Of a stretch of DNA of 64,000 bases, positions 1-11,261 are shown one piece after another. Location: the NCBI GenBank assembly GCA_001632425.1, contig KV425562.1, forward strand, positions 217,911-281,910, read 5' to 3'. This DNA comes from Neolentinus lepideus HHB14362 ss-1. Its lineage: Eukaryota; Basidiomycota; Agaricomycetes; Gloeophyllales; Gloeophyllaceae. A program made the translations under genes and the position numbers. The notes under the pieces are model-generated. The model did no database searches. It was not told the DNA's origin and saw nothing but the letters and a program-made list of their open reading frames with translations. Numbering within the stretch: the first letter of the stretch is position 1; each line of letters starts with the position of its first letter.

Positions 1-1360
1 AGGCTGCACAGTATCACATTGCAATAGCAAACAGCTTCTCTGACATTTTCGGATCATTTTCGGACTGTTTGGACTAATGACCTGAGCTACTAGTGTGCAC
101 CGGAACAAGTTGTTTACAGTGCATTGTGGTACTGGGCAGTATGTGGGGTGACTGGGATAGGATCTAGGGTCGAGTGGGGATACTCTAGGGTATATTACGG
201 CATGTTTCCAGTGCAGTAGGTATACTGGCTGTAGTAGGGTATCAATAAATGCATGAGTTTGAGGTCAATCAGTACTGGGTCACTGAATAATGGCCCAAAT
301 GGTCCCAGACTCGGTCAGTATACTCTGATACACTAGTATACACTAGGAAGGAGTGATATTGACCACCAGAACCAAAATTGGTAGCTGGGGAGAGGCTGCA
401 GGGGGGGTACTAGCCAAAAGTGGTAAATAGCCACCTGCTCATCAGAATCTCACGTTGTCTTAAGTAAACCTGTAGCCCTATATTGGGTGACCATATTCCC
501 AAAAAGGCAAGTTATGGGGTGAGGTACTCGTGTGCGAAAACACGAAAAAGTGTTTTAAATGCGGTGTGTGAAAAAATACTTTTGGTAGTTTTTGGTACCC
601 ACAGATAGCTGGTAGTTGATATAAATGGATGGGACAAGTGCCATATCTATAGCTCTAATGGCTGAGGTGCTACAACCATGCCAAATCTCATCCAGATAGA
701 GAAATGGACCACACCAGTGGAAAGAGGCTAAAAAATGGGTTCCAGAGGTGTATAACATCAAATGTTGTTCATATCAGGTAGTTGATTACATAATATCATG
801 ATGGCATCTGGGCCCAAGGGGTCCTAACAACTACCCTGATTTTTTCTGCATTTTTAGGCATTTTTTCCGATTTTATATGAGCAGCTGAATGGATATAATG
901 AGAGGATTACATAATATCATGATGCCATCTGACCCTATTAGGTCCCAGGAGCTACCCTGATTTTTTCCGCATTTTTAGGCATTTTTTGCGATTTTATATG
1001 GGCAGCTGAATCCCATTCTGAAGCATTCTATATATATATCAATCTATTTTTAGTACTGGAGGGTTCCCAAATGGGTCCAGGAATATATTCTGATTTATTC
1101 CGATTTTTCCGCATTTTCCCGGGCCAGAACCAAGGTCCTAGGCTATTATCACCAATATAGCAGCCTTTTTCCCACACTTGACATCCCAACCCGATTGAGA
1201 TCTTGATGCCTGGGTGCCGGGCAGTCCAATTCAAACCCAGCCCGGGTTCCGGGGCAATGTATGGCACAGCCCGGGGCATTAATACATTACGCTTAAAACA
1301 TTACTGGGTATTGCATAAGGGTTTGTTAAAATATTAGACATGTAATACATTATTATTACA
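1..1360. other. AT-rich non-coding DNA left of the Ty3 fragment
   Basis: No open frame here looks coding. The stretch is rich in short T-runs and in the words ccgattttat, gcattttta and tactgggtc. It contains one imperfect direct repeat, listed separately. It ends at a ttattattacag sequence at 1350-1361, directly before integrase coding sequence begins, so the end could be a splice acceptor or the 5' truncation point of the retroelement. Confidence 0.5.
784..1011. repeat. Imperfect direct repeat, two 107-bp units, 121-bp period
   Basis: Unit 1 is 784-890 and unit 2 is 905-1011. Both start gattacataatatcatgatg and end gcagctgaat. A 14-base spacer lies between them. The match is imperfect, with several substitutions in the first third. 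No function is evident. Confidence 0.8.
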
Positions 1361-2144
1361 GAACCGGCTGCCCTTTGTCAAGGCATTGGACCAGCTCAGC
1401 AAACGCTACAAGGTATATCACATCCGAATTAGTGGCTACAATTCACGAGCCAACGGAGTCGTCGAACGCCCCCATTTCGATATCCGACAAGCTCTCTACA
1501 AGGCCGCCGACGGAGATCAGTCTTGGTGGTCACAAGTGTTCCACTCTGTCCTGTGGTCCAAACGCATCACCATCCGTCGCCAACTCGGCGTATCACCTTA
1601 TTTCGCAGTCACTGGAGCACATCCCCTCATCCCACTCAATATAGTGGAAGCTACGTATCTTCAGCCTCCTCCGAACTCATTACTCTCGACAACAGATCTC
1701 ATAGCTCGCCGAGCCATCACCCTTCAACGCCGGGAAGAGGATGTCGAGAGACTCCACATGCGTGTCCTACAGGCAAGAGTGGAAGCTGCGAAACGCTTCG
1801 AGCGCGAGCATCGGCACACGATCCGAGACTTCGACTTCAAGCGCGGCGACCTCGTCCTAGTCCAAAACATGCAGATCGAGAAGTCCCTCAACCGGAAGAT
1901 GCGACCTCGGTACCTCGGTCCAGTCATAGTAGTGACTTGGAACCGTGGCGGCGCGTATGTCCTAGCTGAGCTCGATGGAACACTCTTCGACCGACCCTTC
2001 GCGGCATTCCGAGTCGTTCCCTACTTCGCACGAACGGCAATTGCGATTCCTGACGAATTCACCGACGTCGGACCCAACCGTATATGCGAAATGGAGAACG
2101 CCGATGAACAGGGCGACGACACCGATAATGAAGCGGAGGTCTAG
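1361..2144 (+). pseudogene. Ty3/gypsy integrase, C-terminal part only
   Basis: The open frame holds the end of a retroviral-type integrase. The segment around 1420-1475 reads SGYNSRANGVVERPH, the usual region with the third catalytic acidic residue (Glu of VVERPH). Next is the FHSVLWSKR...GVSPYFAVTGAHPL block, then a C-terminal domain with MRPRYLGPVIVV (the GPF/Y-like module) and YVLAELDG. The frame ends with an acidic tail and TAG at 2144. Everything upstream (gag, protease, reverse transcriptase, RNase H, and the zinc finger and first two Asp of integrase) is absent from the window. The frame is closed by a stop at 1335, and the first coding codon follows an acceptor-like cag at 1359-1361. 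It is therefore a 5'-truncated copy or the last exon of a spliced pol. I favour truncation because the DNA upstream is non-coding. Confidence 0.85.
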
Positions 2145-2255
2145 ATGAGCCAAATCATTTCTCTACTCGTCATTTCTTTACCCATCCCTTTAAAACTTGC
2201 TTTATTTTCTTGATGTCATATCATTTTCTCGGTGATTCTATGTTTTCTTGCGAAC

Positions 2256-2290
2256 TGAGGACAGTTCAGATTTAAGTATGGGGGAGGAGA
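2256..2290 (+). promoter_or_regulatory. Polypurine tract copy 1, internal, just after integrase
   Basis: The segment tgaggacagttcagatttaa, followed by gtatgggggaggaga, is nearly identical to 4231-4265. Position 112 bases past the integrase stop is where a Ty3 element without extra cargo would have its 3' LTR primer site. Here it is not followed by a TG LTR start, so it is an internal copy. Confidence 0.6.
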
Positions 2291-2603
2291 ACACCCTCAT
2301 ATTCAGCTAACCATTTTCGGCTTTATTTTCGGCGTCCTCGGCAGTTTTCTTTATATGCCTTACAATGAGATTTTTCGAGTTTCAAAAACACTTCGGAAGT
2401 CCGACCCTTCCTTTTCATTTTAAACACTATTTTTTTTTTTTATCGATTTTAAAAGAATCCTCACAATTCTAGTCACACAGACATTTTATTCGCAATTTTA
2501 CTTGTACAAAAAGAGCTACCCAACCCCGGAGCATCCACAGTGAGCAATGCAACACGAATACAAGTACAAGGAAGTGATACCGACCCTCCGCCAACCACCG
2601 AGC

Positions 2604-4182
2604 CTACGCCGCACCCGCCGAAGGGCCCTCATCTACCTCACCGTAGTCCTCGTCATCCTCCTTGTCGTTCGCCTCCTCCTCGTCGGACTCACCCTCGGAT
2701 TCCACGGTGGCAGCAGCACTCGGCGTTGAAGACAAAGCCACCTTCGCGACTGAACCGGATGCAGTCGGACGAGCCGGCGCCTTGTAGAGGGCCTGCAGCG
2801 GTGGCTGCACCCTGGCCGAAGTCGAAGCAGAGGCCCTAGGAAGGTTAGGAGGGCGGCCTTGCGCCATCAGCCTCTCAAACCCAGCCTTCTGCGTCGCCGC
2901 CATGTCTTGCACCATCCCATGGAGGTCTTCGAGCGACCGATGCATGTTCGCCATATCGCGCTCCAGGTGCGTGATGCGAGGGTCGAGGTAGGGGGGCGAC
3001 ATCGGCATCATCTGGACTAGGACGAGCGCGGAATGAGCTATAGTCCCCACGCGCATCGGAAGGAGAAAGAAACTCACAGCCAGAGCTTGAAGAGGACCCG
3101 CTTTGCATGCGTGAGATCGCCGGCGCAGTCCCAGCGCTAGTCGTATCGTCGGCATCAGAAGCCAGCTGAGAGCGCTTGCAGACAGGCTGAACAAGAGGCA
3201 ACGGCGGCGATGGAACCACTGTGACCATGGTGGCAGACCTCGAAGCCAGTACTATACGCCAATTAGCATCTAGGCGGCATGCGACGGAGCTAGAGACGTA
3301 CCGGGTTGCGGAATGAAGCGCTCGCACTTCACCTTGGAGGTGTGGCAGTTCTGGCACGCATGCGCCGGACCACCACCAACCCGAATGAGGCACTGGCGGC
3401 CCTCCTTGATGCAGCGTGCACACTAAATTGGACCAAGTCATCACGTACCCTAAACCCGAAGACAAAAGCGACATACCCTCGATGCACCGTCAGTCGGTGC
3501 CCACTGAGTCTGAGCAACTCGGGACCGCGTCTCCATCTTCGGCGGTTCCGCCGGCCTTCTATCGAGTCTCGGTGACTCTACCCTCTTCATCTCAACCTTC
3601 GGCGACTCCGGTTGGACCCTTCCTGACCTTTCGACCTTCATCGGTGGTATCTCCACATAGGGCGTCGGACGCGGGTGGACTGTCGACGTATCAGAAGCCC
3701 CGCCGGAAGAGCGAGTGGGCTTCGCAACTGGTCGCGGCGTAGGGCAAGGCTTTGGCGTCGCAGCAGTGAGCGCCGAGGAGCGAGATGGAGCGACTAGAGA
3801 GAGGGTTAGAATGGCCGTATACCATGGCAAAGGCAGCGCTCACCAGGCGGAGGACGATCAGACACCACAGAACGCGCCGGATCGAGGACGGGCATGTTGA
3901 GGATGGCCTTGGCCATGAGGTCCAGGTTTAAGTTTTGCGAGAACAGATGGTGGATGAGCCGCAGGTGCGCACACTGCTGACTCGGCATCACGGTGGAAAT
4001 ATACCCGATCTAGAGGCCGCCGGGGTTAGCAAGGACTAGGCGTTTGGCGCATAGTGACTTACTGCAGTGGGGATGAGGTCCACACCAACGGCGAATAGGG
4101 CGGCGTCTCGATCCGGGATTGACACGACCTCCTCGACGGCAGTAACAAGCTCGGCCCAAGTACGACGAGGAGGAGAAGCCAT
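2604..4182 (-). CDS. Antisense multi-exon cysteine-rich protein carried inside the Ty3 element
   Basis: The gene runs opposite to the retroelement, between integrase and 3' LTR. I splice six exons: 4182-4063, 4009-3844, 3793-3477, 3422-3302, 3251 to about 3084, and about 3023 (or 3043) to 2604. The first four introns are 50-54 nt with GT/AG borders and compatible phases. The third (3843-3794) has a TTCTAAC branch site. The start is MASPPRRTWAELV. Exon 4 encodes a double cysteine cluster, CARCIKEGRQC followed after eleven residues by CQNCHTSKVKC. This resembles a Zn2Cys6-like or zinc-knuckle module in spacing, but I cannot assign it to a family. Exon 6 has a coiled-coil-like stretch (ITHLERDMANMHRSLEDLHG) and a very acidic C-terminus. 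Proline- and serine-rich linkers join these parts. Intact splicing suggests it is or recently was expressed. Its role is unknown; DNA or RNA binding is inferred only from the Cys cluster. Confidence 0.7.
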
Positions 4183-4230
4183 GCCAGAGTTGGATGAGTA
4201 AAGCAAGGGAGGGGCGATGAAGACAATGAC

Positions 4231-4263
4231 TGAGGACAGTCAGGATTTAAGTATGGGGGAGGA
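4231..4263 (+). promoter_or_regulatory. Polypurine tract copy 2, abutting the 3' LTR
   Basis: The sequence gtatgggggagga at 4251-4263 is immediately followed by TGATAGG, the expected arrangement of plus-strand primer and LTR 5' end. The 33 bases 4231-4263 repeat 2256-2288 with about three changes. Confidence 0.75.
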
Positions 4264-5400
4264 TGATAGGCCTCCAGCGTCGCTAGCCTCTGAAAACGCG
4301 TTTTCGGCGTGTTCAACACGATGCGGAAAGCGCCGAGATCACTGACAAATCTCCGAGCGTTCACCGAGCTACGACTCAATACATCGGCGATCATTGAGGA
4401 CACGCACCTCCGAATACTGACATCACCGCCGAGCAGGGGACCCTTTGCCGCGCCGCATGCCTGTCGGTGCTATACCGGGACTCAATTCGATGACTCAGGA
4501 TACACCGAGGTTGTCGAATGTTGCTTATGCGCTCGGACAACGGAACCGATGGCATCGGCGACGCTTACTCAACACCCTGCCTCTTCCATACGATACGACG
4601 ATCCTTGGAACTTCCGGAACTCAGCCCACTCTCTCCGCGGCAATGAGTCACAGCACTCGGTGCATCCATCAAGCGCCGAAATATGCTGAGATCCCATGTG
4701 CCCCCGTTTTGGTCCAGTGCTGTCGCAACACTCGGTCAGCCCTCCTTATGAAGTTCGAGGCAATGGTCATCAAACAAGAGTCGTCAAAACGCACCGAGGT
4801 GCTGTACGGGCTCAAGATGGAAGGATCTTCCCTGGGGCAGCGGTTCCTGACCCGCCTAGAGTGCTTTGGAATGAGAGCGGTATGCGGCGGGCGATTGGCG
4901 AGCGGCTTGGGAGTTTAGCGAGACTCGGCAGCGCATTTCTGGTTGTATTTTCTGATTGTAGGCGCATGGAGCGTTAGGGCAGTCTCGGACTTAGTGGTTT
5001 CTTAGACTTCGGGTCACTTAGTACATTAGGCGTCCTGTATATTCCTTTCCAGCAGCGAATTTTACCACACAGCTCACATCTCAAAGTCTCGTTGCATCTG
5101 AATTGCATTCTAAGAAGACCTCAGCGTGAGGTCTTGCGTTTACCTCTGAGTTTATTGTCTCTATTGCATTCTCCCTGCGTCTTCTGCACCGGCATTCCCT
5201 CTTATTGCATCATCGAAGTCCTCCGACGTGGAGGAACCTATCAGTCTAGCGTCCGATTATCGTCTGAGTCCCCGAAAAGGACAAGCTGGTCTAGCCCGGC
5301 TCCGAGAACCCTCCGAGAAGCGCTGAGTCGGCGCTGAGACGCATACAGTAAGAGAGTTAGGGAGTTAGAAGAAGTTGAAGAGCGTCCGGGTCTACTCACA
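4264..5400 (+). repeat. Probable 3' LTR of the Ty3/gypsy element
   Basis: It begins TGATAGG directly after the polypurine tract and probably ends tactcaca at 5400, giving TG...CA ends and about 1.14 kb. No coding function is seen. The 5' LTR is outside the window, so the right border cannot be confirmed by comparison. If 5400 is right, the 5-base target duplication would be aagag at 5401-5405. Confidence 0.6.
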
Positions 5401-5550
5401 AAGAGAAATACGGTGCCATTTAGTGTTCTGTTTTGCATTCCTCACCTCCCCCGAGCTTTACCCTTCTGCCCTTCAACTACTGACACTATTAGACGGAGTT
5501 CCCTCCGCATTTTCTAGGTGTTTTTGGTGGTTGTTGTGTGTTGTAGCCTG

Positions 5551-8500
5551 TCATTGGTACTGCAGAAGGTAGTTGCCGAGTAGCGTAAGGGCCCTCGCAA
5601 TTGCGCGATCCTTGATTGACCGTCCGAGCAATATCTTCAGGGCGGTAGCAAAGCGTAGGAAGAGGAGTGGCTCCTCTTCATGCAAGCGTTTCTCAGGAGC
5701 ATCAGGTGGTGTTGGCATGGGGTCGTCAGCATATGCATCCACCTTCCGCTTCTTCGGGTTGCCATTTGTGGAAGTGCTGGCAGGTGTGGGTAAAGGTGGA
5801 ACACCCTTTGGGACTCTCTTCGGCACGGGATGGGCTTCTTGTTGATCCTCAGGGTGTCGTTGCTTCCACGCCTTGAGATCTTTGTTGTATTGTGCCATCT
5901 CAGCCTTGTACTTCTTCTGCTGCTTAGAAAAGTCTTTCTGCACAGTCAGAAGGAATGCATCCCATACAACCGGAAGCTAACAATATCATCAGTGATCAGT
6001 CAGACTTATGAGAAGAATACATACAATCATTGGTAAGGCCATGGTGGTGGCAAACTTGTATTCATCGGCAGTGAGAGAACCCCCTGCAGGTTCGCCCATA
6101 TGAATCGGGAGACGTCCTGCACATAGTGGTGACTCGAACTAAGGCAGACGGTTAGTTAAGATGACTATATGCCCCTCGAAACATACCATTTCTAAGAATT
6201 GGTGAACAAGCCCAAGTTCCCGTCCATCATTTGCAGTTGGAGCCCTCAGAATCTTCTTCTGGATCCATTGGGCATACCACTGGTTCTTCATGATTCCCTG
6301 TAGTGTGTTATGCATAGGGTCGATAAGCGTGTAGCGGACAAGGTCGAAGTATGATAAATGCGCGAATTCAGTCCACCGCGCGCCAAATGTCTCAAAGAAT
6401 GTATCACGATCTGCTTGAGTCTTGAGGCTCTTCCAAGTAAAACATCTTCCGCGATGTGTCTCACCGTTGCGAGGCTCATAGCCTTCAATATGGTAAAGAT
6501 CCGTAGTCATGGATTGATGTGAGAAATACGCACCATTGCACAGTGACTTCTCTGAGAACAGCTCGTGATGTGGGACATGGCACTTGGTGCATGGCGCTTC
6601 GCTATGTCCATGGTCTGCAAAGCCGCATACTTTGCACATTGCCGGATGATCACAGATAATTGCCAAGAGGAAGGCGAGCACAAGACGTCCTGAGAATGTT
6701 CCTGAAATCAGATGCTTGATGAAGAAATGACTCCCAGGCACATACCTTCGGGGTATAGAGGGGTCTTGATCATAACACCCTCCTCAAATAATTTGATGAG
6801 ATCGTCGACAAGAATCCTGAGATATTTTTGCAATTGTTTGGATGTGGGCTCCGAAGGCCCAGGAGTGACAATCGGTACCAACAAATTTGATGTCATATCT
6901 GCGTAGCAATCTGTAAGAGATGAAGAACGAACAACACGTGAACTCGAGCATACCTCAATTCCGGCGGTAGATTCGAGACACAGAAGGAAGTAATGCCAAC
7001 GGAATGACTGCCACAATAATTTGATACATTCTTGTTGAACCTTTGTCGTCGCAAGATTAGCAAGCTGAAATAATAAGTAGGTACATCAGACTCACCAATC
7101 TAAGCTGAACGTCACTCCGATCCAAAGCTCGTTGGGTTGCGAAAGTGAGGAGCGAGCAAAGAAACATTTGCCGCTGCTGTCTTTGACAGTTCTTGGCACT
7201 TCACCATCCAGCATAGAATTGTATTCGCCATCCTTACTGGGCTCGTAGTCTAGCCACTGCTCGCAGATGACCTCATTGTCGCCCTCCACAAGAAAGTCAA
7301 CCAGAAGACTTGACAGCGGTGAGACTGGTACAGCTAATTTAGGCGGGGGAGGTGGAGGACAACGCCCAGTTAGACTCTCGAATAACGAGCGGTTCCTCGG
7401 TTGGAAGATTCCTACATTGCAGTTTGGGCACACAGAATCTGGGCTGCTGGAGGATGAGAACAGCTCGTGACATAGTGGACAGGCGGGGTAGATCTGGAAG
7501 CGGTCTTCTAGCTTGAAGTTTTGAATCACTGAGGTCAGTGTTGTCGGCATAGTATTGTTCCTCGCAAGGTGCCCAAGGCCGATAAAAATGGACCGCATTG
7601 TCCACAGTATGAGCGAGCACGCGCGGAACGTTACATGATACTTGATATTGAGGAATGAAACTAAAATCAACACCATGCGGACAAACCAGGAGTGATGCGA
7701 TTCAGAGTAGGACTGCGCAGCAGAGTCGCGGCGCTCGAGCAGTTGGATCTCAAGAATCGGAGCAGCGAGAGAGGTCCCAGAGTCAGTAGCTGCAAGCCCA
7801 CTGCCAGCAATAGCATTCTGTACATTGTCACCATCTTCTGGGTCGTCGTACAGGCCGAGTTGGCGATCAGCGTGCTGGGATTGTTCCTGTAAAGTCTGGA
7901 TCTCTGTGTGAACGCGGGCCTTGCGTGCGCGCGGAGACCTTCGTTGAGCCAGAGCTTCATTATCAGACCCCTGTGCCTGCATGTCCTGCTGATCTGGGAG
8001 ATCCGCATTCGGCGCGAAGAACTCGGGCGGCGCTGGGACTGGCTTCGGGGATGTAGGGGGAATTTGCACACTCCCGCTAGAATCACTTGTGTATTCGGAT
8101 GTGTCGTCGTCTTCCGGTGGGAGTGAGGAAGTCCCATCTTGATTGGGATCATCGGAGGGACTCCGGGGACGCGCATATACCGAGTCAAGTTCTTCGAGAA
8201 ATATGTTGGCGAAGGGGGACAAGACCTCATTCCCACTCAAGTTCTGGCAGGGGGCGGGAGATGGATCACAGAGATCTGCGCTAGTGTTGGCTGCAGCTTG
8301 CAGTTCGGGATGCAAATGTCAGTTTGCGTCCTGAGAATACTGCATGCCGGATTAGATAAATTTGAAATCAGTAACTATAGCCTGAAGAACTCACGTCCTC
8401 TAAGACTTGCAACTTCTCGGGTTCCATCTCGAGGTCTCCGTCCGAGTCAAGGGGTGCCGTTGCAGAGCCATCATTGATTGTAGCAGCGAGTTGCATCGGA

Positions 8501-8779
8501 ATGGAATGGAGTGGAATGGCAGCTGGACGTTGCTTCTTGGTTGTACTTGAAGAAGGATTCAAGCGCATATCTGCAAAAACGATGACAGGGGTGATTCTCG
8601 AGGTGTATGATCCGGAACTCACCATCTTGTCGATATACACTTGGAAGTGCAAGTTTCTGGCACTGTTGCAGGACTTCATCGCGCTTGTGCTTGTCCCTGT
8701 CCCACCGGCTTACCCGCTTGCCGTTGCACTTTTTACAATAACATCGATACTCCTGTACCTTAGTATACGACGATAACAT
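5551..8779 (-). pseudogene. Tnp2-type (CACTA/En-Spm-like) transposase gene, C-terminally truncated
   Basis: This is a multi-exon gene on the minus strand starting MLSSYTKVQEYRC at 8779. It opens with a CYCKKCN...WDRDKHKRDE zinc-binding N-terminus, followed by a long acidic/Ser-Pro linker (about 8315-7700). Next are CPLCHELF...CPNCN (about 7480-7400), LWIGVTFSLDW (about 7110), a GPSEPTSKQLQ block (about 6850), CKVCGFADHGHSEAPCTKCH (about 6640-6580), and LVRYTLIDPMHNTLQGI (about 6340-6290) with the conserved Asp. Then come GEPAGGSLTADEYKFAT (about 6075) and a Lys/Pro-rich region with PLLFLRFATALKIL (about 5650). These blocks and their order match basidiomycete Tnp2 transposases. The frame stops at 5551 after NYLLQYQ, where family members continue for a few hundred residues, so the rest of the catalytic core is missing. 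Truncation fits loss or interruption at the adjacent LTR element. Exon borders are approximate. Confidence 0.75.
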
Positions 8780-8808
8780 AGTCAGAGGTGAGGCCTTGAC
8801 GCCTGAGG

Positions 8809-8931
8809 GATGGAGAGACAGAGGTGTCGATGAGGGATGGAGAGAGAGACGGCGAGGGATGGAGAGAGAGACACGTCGGTGAGGGATGGAGAGAGAGGCA
8901 CGTCGATGAGGGACGGAGAGAGAGGCATGGG
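8809..8931. repeat. Minisatellite, GATGGAGAGAGAG units of 22-27 bp
   Basis: About five units begin gatggagaga or gacggagaga. The longer ones end in cgtcgatgagg or a variant. It lies 30 bases upstream of the transposase start, where a CACTA-like element would carry subterminal repeats. That role is inferred only. Confidence 0.8.
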
Positions 8932-9486
8932 TCCCAGCGCCAGGATGAATGAAGTGTGACTTGTTAAAACTCCGTTGGAGTTGGACTTAGCGGATTTCAA
9001 GAGGCTCAGTAACAGTCTCAATTAGCGTTGGACTCAACGGTTCTGAAGGGATATCATCGAAGAAAGCCAATATTAATGATTTTGTAACCGGGCACAGGTA
9101 CACAAGGTTGTAGTAGGTAAGAGTAGACTGGGTAGACGCGTCTAGTTAGAGCCACAAATAACCGACGTGTCTGAAGGCATGACATGCCCACGTGCTCGCG
9201 CCTAGGCACATATACTCGAGGCTCAGCAATGAGATGTGCTCTGACATTCAAATACGCGTGAGTACAACTTGTGGTCGTATCTGTTTGACCCCCAAACAGA
9301 CAAGTCCAGAACGGAGTGCGTAGTAGCAACGCGCTAATGTTGCGATAATAAGCTTCATTTCTTTTCTGCGTAAGCTCAACGATTTTGATAGGTGTATCAG
9401 AACCCCTTGTGTAATGGTGGTAAAATCGGCTATCATGATCAGGCGACAACAACAGATGCTCGCTTTCATTGGTATCGACAACGGTC
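8932..9486. other. Unassigned spacer, transposon side to DUF6534 gene
   Basis: The open frames are short and without family motifs. I find no tRNA, no repeat and no convincing splice-joined exon. It probably includes the 3' untranslated region of the gene to the right. Confidence 0.5.
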
Positions 9487-11261
9487 TCACTCGCCGTCCG
9501 CCGACCTGGCTTGAGGTATCTTTGACAGGTGAATGGATCGGTAACCTACACTGGTGTCCTTAAGTCGCTTGCGAGCGTTGAGGTGAGCGAACAGCGCGCC
9601 AAGATAGACTACCGTGCGAGATCAAATATTCAGAAGCACATCAGTATTCAATTGTTTTCACAGAAATGAATCGACCCACATTTGCTCAAAGTAAAGTAGA
9701 TGCCCATGAAGACAATTGTTGGGCAAAATGACATACTAGGGAGAGCCATAAGATCACATTGAGCACACCGTTGACGAGGTTTGATAATACTCTACCGTTA
9801 CTAAGCAAGCAATAGAGCAAGTACTGGTATCGATGATCAAGTAAGCAAAGTCTCCTATAGCGATGTCCTAGGTGGGAGAAGACACTCAAGCTTACCAGGT
9901 TAACAAGCTTGTCTGGATACTGTGCATGGTCAGGGTTGTCACGATTGAATTTGTCTTAGCAAGGTGGTTCCACTGATATATCTGAGCTAACAGAAGCGGG
10001 ACAAGCTCGACTTAATTTCTGAAGCTTGTGCGATGCCTGCGCAGTAGAACGCCAAGCGCAGCAGTGATCACCGTATCCGCGACCACAGTACCAGAGAAGC
10101 TCGTATAAATTAACCACCAACTTGAGTTGTGATCACCAGAGTAACTGCACATACCAGTAGGAACTCACCGAAAGTAAGGGCGATTCCGTGAATAATTTGG
10201 CTTCGGCACTGCACAATCATCAGTGGACCGTGGACAATTCATCTGTGGCTGACAGTGAATACTAGGGAAACAGTGATGATTAGCAAGGGATATAAGACAG
10301 GATCTTACACAACCATACCAACGCCAAATACTGAAAACCCGCGTGGAGACAATGAGATGAGGGTTGCAGGGAAGAGACATATCAACTGTCTGAAGCACTC
10401 ACCGAAGGCCGGAAGAGTCGCAATTTCCTGCGCTCCGCTGACGTAAGTCCATGCATACAAGAAGCACAGCGTTACGACTCACGATGAACACTTCGAGCAG
10501 CCATCGCCGTCCACTAACTATCAAAGCCTGAATATCTTCCGATGCTTGCACTCAATTAAAGATAATGCACACGCAGCCATATTTTCCAGACAAAGATCCT
10601 GTTACGCGCGAGGTTACGTACAACAAGTGACTGATATTGTGAATGACACGCACGAACGAATAACGAGATTACTAGTGATCTGTACACTGTGTCAACGTAA
10701 CGAGCGATTGAGAGACAACAAGCGCCTACTGTAGTAGCTACCTGACCCTGTGCAAAATCTGACGCAAATGAGTTGAGGAGATGTAGCAGGAAGACGTGCC
10801 GAGGCGCTCCTATTCCAGAGGTGGCTCACAAGACAGGAATATATCTCATACCAATCTACGAGAATAATGCCGATCAAGTTTGCGTGCTTCGTTACCAGAT
10901 AATGGTAGAGAAGTCGGGTAATGACTATCATATGTGCAATATCCATGGCCCTCCGATGTGGGGTCAGCCATCGGGCAACATCGTCATGAGCCTACGCACC
11001 ATAGGCCGCACATCTGACAAAATTAAATTCGTTTAGCGACTTTGGAGTATCGGGGTCTGCTTATCAGAACCACGAATGCACGGCTATCTTGAATTCCGCT
11101 TCTAAAAAAATGACACAGCTTGAGCGGTATTGATTCCACACAACCTATACTCCGTTAGCCTGGATGGTCTCGACGAGACGTTGGAATACACACATAGCTG
11201 CAACTATACTTCCCAGAAGGGCGGGGCCCATATTTGTATTGAAGTCTGGTGCAGAAGCCAT
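9487..11261 (-). CDS. DUF6534-like multi-spanning membrane protein
   Basis: The start is ATG at 11261 (MASAPDFNTNMGPALLGSIV), matching the usual short N-terminus and first helix of the family. Spliced in order, the minus strand then shows DIAHMIVITRLLYHYLVTKHANL (about 10945-10880), the family's characteristic third-helix block. Next are a QALIVSGRRWLLEVFIV segment (about 10530-10480) and SGTVVADTVITAALGVLLRRHRTSF (about 10100-10025). TNSIVTTLTMHSIQTSLL follows (about 9950-9900), then FMGIYFTLSK (about 9700), and finally LGALFAHLNARKRLKD (about 9600), before a TGA at 9487-9489. Order and spacing fit the fungal DUF6534 membrane family, whose function is unknown. Some exon borders are uncertain, and an early stop-free path between the first two exons was not proven, so partial decay is possible. 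Confidence 0.65.
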
